64,000 nt of DNA from an uncultured Aquimarina sp. (GTDB lineage Bacteria; Bacteroidota; Bacteroidia; Flavobacteriales; Flavobacteriaceae): the NCBI RefSeq assembly GCF_947500065.1, contig NZ_CANMQT010000015.1:1-64000 (forward strand), read 5' to 3'. The notes under the pieces are model-generated. The model worked only from the letters and a program-made list of their open reading frames with translations, was not told the DNA's origin and made no database searches. Positions within the stretch are counted from its first letter, which is position 1. Every line of letters begins with the position of its first letter. The translations under genes were made by a program, and so were the position numbers. This document shows positions 60,714-64,000 of this stretch, piece after piece.

Positions 60714-61430
60714 TTATTCTTTTTCATTTAAACTCCAATCATATTCTAAATATTCTATTGTAGATGTATTACTGATTTTTTCTTTAGCATATGTATTGAT
60801 ATAGCTTCTAATATCTCCATTATTAAAGTCTTTTGCATACCACTCAAATACTTTGGATATCCTAGCTTGGTTTTGAGAAATAAGATTTTTGCTGGTATCA
60901 TTAATATAGTCTATAGTTCTTTCTTCTAAAGCTTGCGTAATATTTCTACCTGTGTATGCTCTATTCCATAATTTTGGTGAGGAAGTGGCAGCGCAGTTTA
61001 GTAAGAAGTGAATTCTAGGTTCATTCATTTTTCTTAAAATAGTATGCTCTATATCATCTAGACTATATTGTTCATTATTAATAGTTATTGATTTTTTCTT
61101 CCATGGATTTTCTAAATCATTTATAGAATTAACAGGATACTGATCTATGATCATTTTCATTACAATAGCATTATATAAGTTTACCCAATAAGCTAGCTTT
61201 TCAGTATCTTCAGAATTGGTAGTGGGATAATTAGTAGATAAAGATTTAAAATATGTGTCAAATAGAAATTTGTCTCTAATAAAACCATTATAATCTACTT
61301 TACCATCATTAGATACATTTAGTAATAGGAGCTGATCCCATACCATATGATCAATATGTTTTTGTGCATTAATAGTAGAACCGAAGCTTGATAATACTAT
61401 AACTGCTAGTAATATATTTATCCTTTTCAT
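60714..61430 (-). CDS. DUF547 family exported protein
   Basis: A 238-residue protein with a signal peptide (MKRINILLAVIVLSSFGSTINAQ). DUF547 motifs are clear: KLAYWVNLYNAIVMKMIIDQYP, NDLENPWKKKSITINNEQYSLDDIEHTILR and RIHFLLNCAATSSPKLWNRAYTG, with the conserved His and Cys that make the family look like a papain-fold relative. Role unknown. It follows the outer-membrane barrel gene after 21 bases and is probably co-transcribed. Confidence 0.92.
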   Translation of the reverse strand: MKRINILLAVIVLSSFGSTINAQKHIDHMVWDQLLLLNVSNDGKVDYNGFIRDKFLFDTYFKSLSTNYPTTNSEDTEKLAYWVNLYNAIVMKMIIDQYPVNSINDLENPWKKKSITINNEQYSLDDIEHTILRKMNEPRIHFLLNCAATSSPKLWNRAYTGRNITQALEERTIDYINDTSKNLISQNQARISKVFEWYAKDFNNGDIRSYINTYAKEKISNTSTIEYLEYDWSLNEKE

Positions 61431-61451
61431 TTTATTAACATCATTACTTGG

Positions 61452-62351
61452 TTAGTTTACTTTATATACCAATCCCAGAGATATGGAGGATGCTCTATTA
61501 TAATTTCTTCCAGTCATATTAACGGTATATCCTGAAGATACACCAAAATTTTGTTTATATACAGGAATATATACGTCTAGATATAGATTGGTATAATCAA
61601 CCTCTGTTTCTGGGAGTGCATTAGGTCCACCAGCATCTATAAATTCTTGTGATCCGATATCGAACCCACTCAAGGAATTTTGAACCCCTATTTTAGCATG
61701 GGTGTAAAACCATTTGTTATAGTATCCTAGTTTAGCACTATAGACCATCGCATTTGGTATTTCAAAATCAGAATTGTTCCTTAGACTATAAGCAGCTTGG
61801 AGTTCAATAAAAAGATTTGAAGAAGTTTTATATTGTAAAAAACCACATCCTTCATATGCTGTAGCTCCATTTCCTATAGAAAGTATTCCGGCTTCTTCAT
61901 ATCCTCCGACTGGTAAGGTAATTCCGGTTGCTCCACCAAGAGATAATTTAGAAGTATTGGATAATTTTTTATCGAATACTTTGGCTTTTAGAAAAAAACT
62001 CAAATCCTGTACGCCTTCTACTTGACTTACTCCTAAAACCGGATCTAAGGTTCCTAGTTCATTTTTTGTAGAAACATAAGGTATTGTTACCGTTGTGGAT
62101 AACCAATCGGAAACACCATATTCTCCATAAATACTGACTATTGATGAAGAGATTCTACCCATATTCATGGGATTAGATTTAGTAAGAGATTCTCCACGGT
62201 AAAAGTTATCAAAACTTTTGTAAGAATATGAAGAGGCAATCGTTAGTTCCTTCTTTTTAGGAAAAAAACCATTCAATAATGTTTGGGCTGATAATGATGA
62301 AAATGATACAAAGCAAAGTATCCAAATCATCTTTTTAGAAATAGTAATCAT
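61452..62351 (-). CDS. Outer-membrane beta-barrel protein, 300 aa
   Basis: The frame opens at 62399; ATG at 62351 or 62330 leads to a signal peptide (MIWILCFVSFSSLSAQ). The mature protein is rich in alternating amphipathic strands with aromatic ends (ELTIASSYSYKSFDNFYRG, LFIELQAAYSLRN, LGYYNKWFYTHAKIGVQN, SISLGLVYKVN), ending in an aromatic-x pattern typical of barrels. No substrate motif; may be a porin-like or transport component. Operon with the DUF547 gene. Confidence 0.85.
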   Translation of the reverse strand: MITISKKMIWILCFVSFSSLSAQTLLNGFFPKKKELTIASSYSYKSFDNFYRGESLTKSNPMNMGRISSSIVSIYGEYGVSDWLSTTVTIPYVSTKNELGTLDPVLGVSQVEGVQDLSFFLKAKVFDKKLSNTSKLSLGGATGITLPVGGYEEAGILSIGNGATAYEGCGFLQYKTSSNLFIELQAAYSLRNNSDFEIPNAMVYSAKLGYYNKWFYTHAKIGVQNSLSGFDIGSQEFIDAGGPNALPETEVDYTNLYLDVYIPVYKQNFGVSSGYTVNMTGRNYNRASSISLGLVYKVN

Positions 62352-62399
62352 ATTATCATATAGTATTAGGTTAGTTAGGTAGTCTGTTTGTGTTGACAA

Positions 62400-62718
62400 T
62401 AAACAAAACTACGGTTTTACCGTAATGTACAATAATTTAGTTAAAAAACAATATTTCATCGATGAAATGCATTAATTTATTGAATGTTACCAATTTAGAC
62501 TTATTTATTCTTACTTTTATTTGTGTTCATTTAAATTAAAAACAAGTAAATTTCCCTTGTTTGTACGGTGCTCTTGTCAATGCTAAGAAAATAGGGTAGT
62601 GCGGTCGTAGGGAAACTGTATTAAAAAACTTCTCGGCTCTGCTCAGGTTGAAAACTTAGTATGGTAACATTTTAAAGAATGAAGTTGATAATGATCTACA
62701 TGGTCGTTTATTATCGAA
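62400..62718. other. 319-base intergenic region with one promoter candidate
   Basis: On the minus strand TAGTTTTG (complement of 62404-62411) matches the -7 box for the barrel gene, and TTG lies 18 bases upstream; the hairpin TACGGT-TTT-ACCGTA overlaps the spacer at 62410-62424. The rest holds no gene, RNA or repeat that I can see. Confidence 0.6.
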
Positions 62719-63228
62719 CTATTTTAAAACAAAGAAATCATCGGATACAAAAGGACATTCTTCTAACTGTTGGATATTCATAGTCCAAGTAACAGAGGTG
62801 ATTTTCCAGGAATCATTAACTAACATGAGTGACCAATATTCAGTTCCCCAATTCTTAATTTCTTCATTAACTGCTAGTGTATAATCAAATGATACGGTAG
62901 CAAATTCATCTCTAACATCCATATCAATATTATAGAATTTTTCTTCTGAACCATCGGCTAGATTTTTGTAAAATGTTTTATAATCACTAGAAGATAAAAT
63001 AAAGTCTGGCCTTCTCCTTAGCACCATTTTTTTTGATAGATTTGTAAAAATAGCAGACCACGTAATAGAATCGTGCAAGAACAAGTTAGAGAATTTTTCT
63101 AAATCATTATGCTTTATAATAGATACCCTAAAGTCTTCAATAACGTGTTCTAATTTTTCCTTAGAATCTTGGGCTTGTACAAAAACAGAAGTAAATAATA
63201 CAGCTAAAAATAGTTGTTTATAGTTCAT
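62719..63228 (-). CDS. Exported SnoaL/NTF2-like protein
   Basis: A 169-residue protein with a signal peptide (MNYKQLFLAVLFTSVFVQAQ) and an NTF2-like domain (VIEDFRVSIIKHNDLEKFSNLFLHDSITWSAIFTN ... TVSFDYTLAVNEEIKNWGTEYWSLMLVNDSWKITSVTWTMNI). Such domains bind small ligands or act as isomerases; the exported form is common in Bacteroidetes with unknown role. Lone gene. Confidence 0.85.
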   Translation of the reverse strand: MNYKQLFLAVLFTSVFVQAQDSKEKLEHVIEDFRVSIIKHNDLEKFSNLFLHDSITWSAIFTNLSKKMVLRRRPDFILSSSDYKTFYKNLADGSEEKFYNIDMDVRDEFATVSFDYTLAVNEEIKNWGTEYWSLMLVNDSWKITSVTWTMNIQQLEECPFVSDDFFVLK

Positions 63229-63348
63229 AAGTATGTTTTAAATGATATATACTTACGACGATTCCTGATCCCTTTTGTTACCTAATATACCCTAATAGCG
63301 ATCTATCAGATTTAATACAAACTGGATATGCTTTTTAGTATAAGATGG

Positions 63349-64000
63349 TTACATAATTAATTTTATATAAAGAATAATCATTATGATAGCATATACAAGA
63401 GGAAACCCATATCTAAAATATTTCTGTAATTTGATCCCATTTTTTTCTTCTTCGACGCCATTGATTCTATGGTTTATAATGACGGCTAATATCCCCAGAA
63501 ATATAAAAATGTACCCAACTATAATTACATACTCTATAAAGGTGTTATAGGATAATTTAGGAAGGATGGATGCAGAATAAAAATTGAATGCAACCACAGT
63601 TAACATTAGGGTAAAACCGACACCTATCTGGGAACTAAATTCTTTTATCCAAAAAATTGAGAATGATGCCATAATGATAATAAGCAGCGGAAACAATACT
63701 TGCCATTGATAATATCCGGATAATCTTTTTGCTTTTACCTCAAAAATTACTCTGGAATAGGAATTTTTTTCGGAATTAACATCAGCATCCATATACTTAT
63801 ATTTTTTTGTTGTAAGGCTAACATCGCTACCTGTCAATTCCCAATCTTCACCCAAATAATCATCCGTATCATCCGCTAGGAACAACTTAGGGTTTTTAAA
63901 AATAATATGCCGATTACTATAAGAGAAAGGTTCTATCTCCACTAAATATCGCTGTGAATCAAATGGAAACTTGACATAATCCATATCCGAACTAAAGGTG
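63349..64000 (-). CDS. Pentameric ligand-gated ion channel homologue, 3' part (cut by right edge)
   Basis: The frame stays open from the right edge: 217 visible residues, the first ATG at 63984 being an internal one. FPFDSQRYLVEIEPF corresponds to the Pro-containing loop of Cys-loop receptors (without the cysteines, as in bacterial channels). Four membrane segments follow in the right order: QWQVLFPLLIIIMASFSIFWI, then GVGFTLMLTVVAFNFYSASILPKLSYNTF (M2-M3), IEYVIIVGYIFIFLGILAVII and a final YAIIMIILYIKLI. It resembles the membrane half of GLIC/ELIC-type channels. Confidence 0.9.
   Translation of the reverse strand, partial: TFSSDMDYVKFPFDSQRYLVEIEPFSYSNRHIIFKNPKLFLADDTDDYLGEDWELTGSDVSLTTKKYKYMDADVNSEKNSYSRVIFEVKAKRLSGYYQWQVLFPLLIIIMASFSIFWIKEFSSQIGVGFTLMLTVVAFNFYSASILPKLSYNTFIEYVIIVGYIFIFLGILAVIINHRINGVEEEKNGIKLQKYFRYGFPLVYAIIMIILYIKLIM

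Noticed and set aside
1..64000. tRNA, rRNA or riboswitch genes
   Set aside because: I looked for TTCRA-type tRNA arms ending in CCA and for conserved riboswitch cores and saw none that I could support by eye.

Overview
The window looks like a chromosome segment of a marine Flavobacteriaceae bacterium (Bacteroidota, possibly Aquimarina-like). It is AT-rich, has many short-signal lipoproteins, Por/type IX (T9SS) C-terminal sorting domains, LytTR and membrane AraC regulators, and promoter candidates of the Bacteroidetes form TAnnTTTG. The genus is a guess from protein style; the phylum-level call is solid.

Bases 1 to about 28,000 form an accessory region of about 30 genes, all on the + strand. 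Related non-coding repeats of about 70-205 bases separate most of the genes. Each repeat is an imperfect long hairpin, usually ending in a CGTT core. The bases just after a CGTT are complementary to the first bases of the next repeat downstream, and each pair has its own sequence (for example GTTGTAGTGC/GCACTACAAC, GTTACCCAA/TTGGGTAAC, GTTGTGTATA/TATACACAAC, GTTACAGGC/GCCTGTAAC). In integrons the R' and R'' ends of attC sites have exactly this relation, because each cassette carries both ends of its own site when circular. I therefore read the region as the inner or distal part of an integron-like cassette array. No recombinase lies in the window; by cassette orientation it would be to the left. 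Cargo includes GNAT acetyltransferases, serine beta-lactamase-like hydrolases, TlpA-like thioredoxins, a GH20 hexosaminidase, a sulfatase, an alpha/beta hydrolase, a LytTR regulator with a CPBP protease, a membrane AraC regulator with a thioredoxin, DUF1428, DUF2199, DUF7000-like, DUF6985-like and SUKH-like proteins, and many unknowns. An IS481-family element with a 6-base target duplication has landed in the leader of one cassette. Towards the right the repeats become truncated, and the last ones are seen near 25.9 kb.

From 27.7 kb the window is ordinary chromosome with genes on both strands, recognisable terminators and no cassette repeats. In order: a lipoprotein; a large lipoprotein with one CXXCH haem motif; an ECF sigma/anti-sigma pair; a SodC lipoprotein; two beta-propeller-like lipoproteins; a repair-type operon (AlkD-like HEAT protein and SPL-like radical SAM protein); a DUF1905/YdeI protein; a secreted M36 metallopeptidase; an hxlR-dinB-GNAT operon with a double palindromic operator; a large secreted metallophosphoesterase with an internal duplication; an alpha/beta hydrolase-OsmC fusion; an overlapping HipA-like/DUF3037 pair; an Asp/Asn hydroxylase; a VOC protein; an SRPBCC protein; a membrane AraC regulator; a LytS/LytTR two-component system; another serine hydrolase; a three-gene secreted-protein operon; a DUF547 protein with an outer-membrane barrel; an NTF2-like protein; and, cut by the right edge, a pentameric ligand-gated ion channel homologue.
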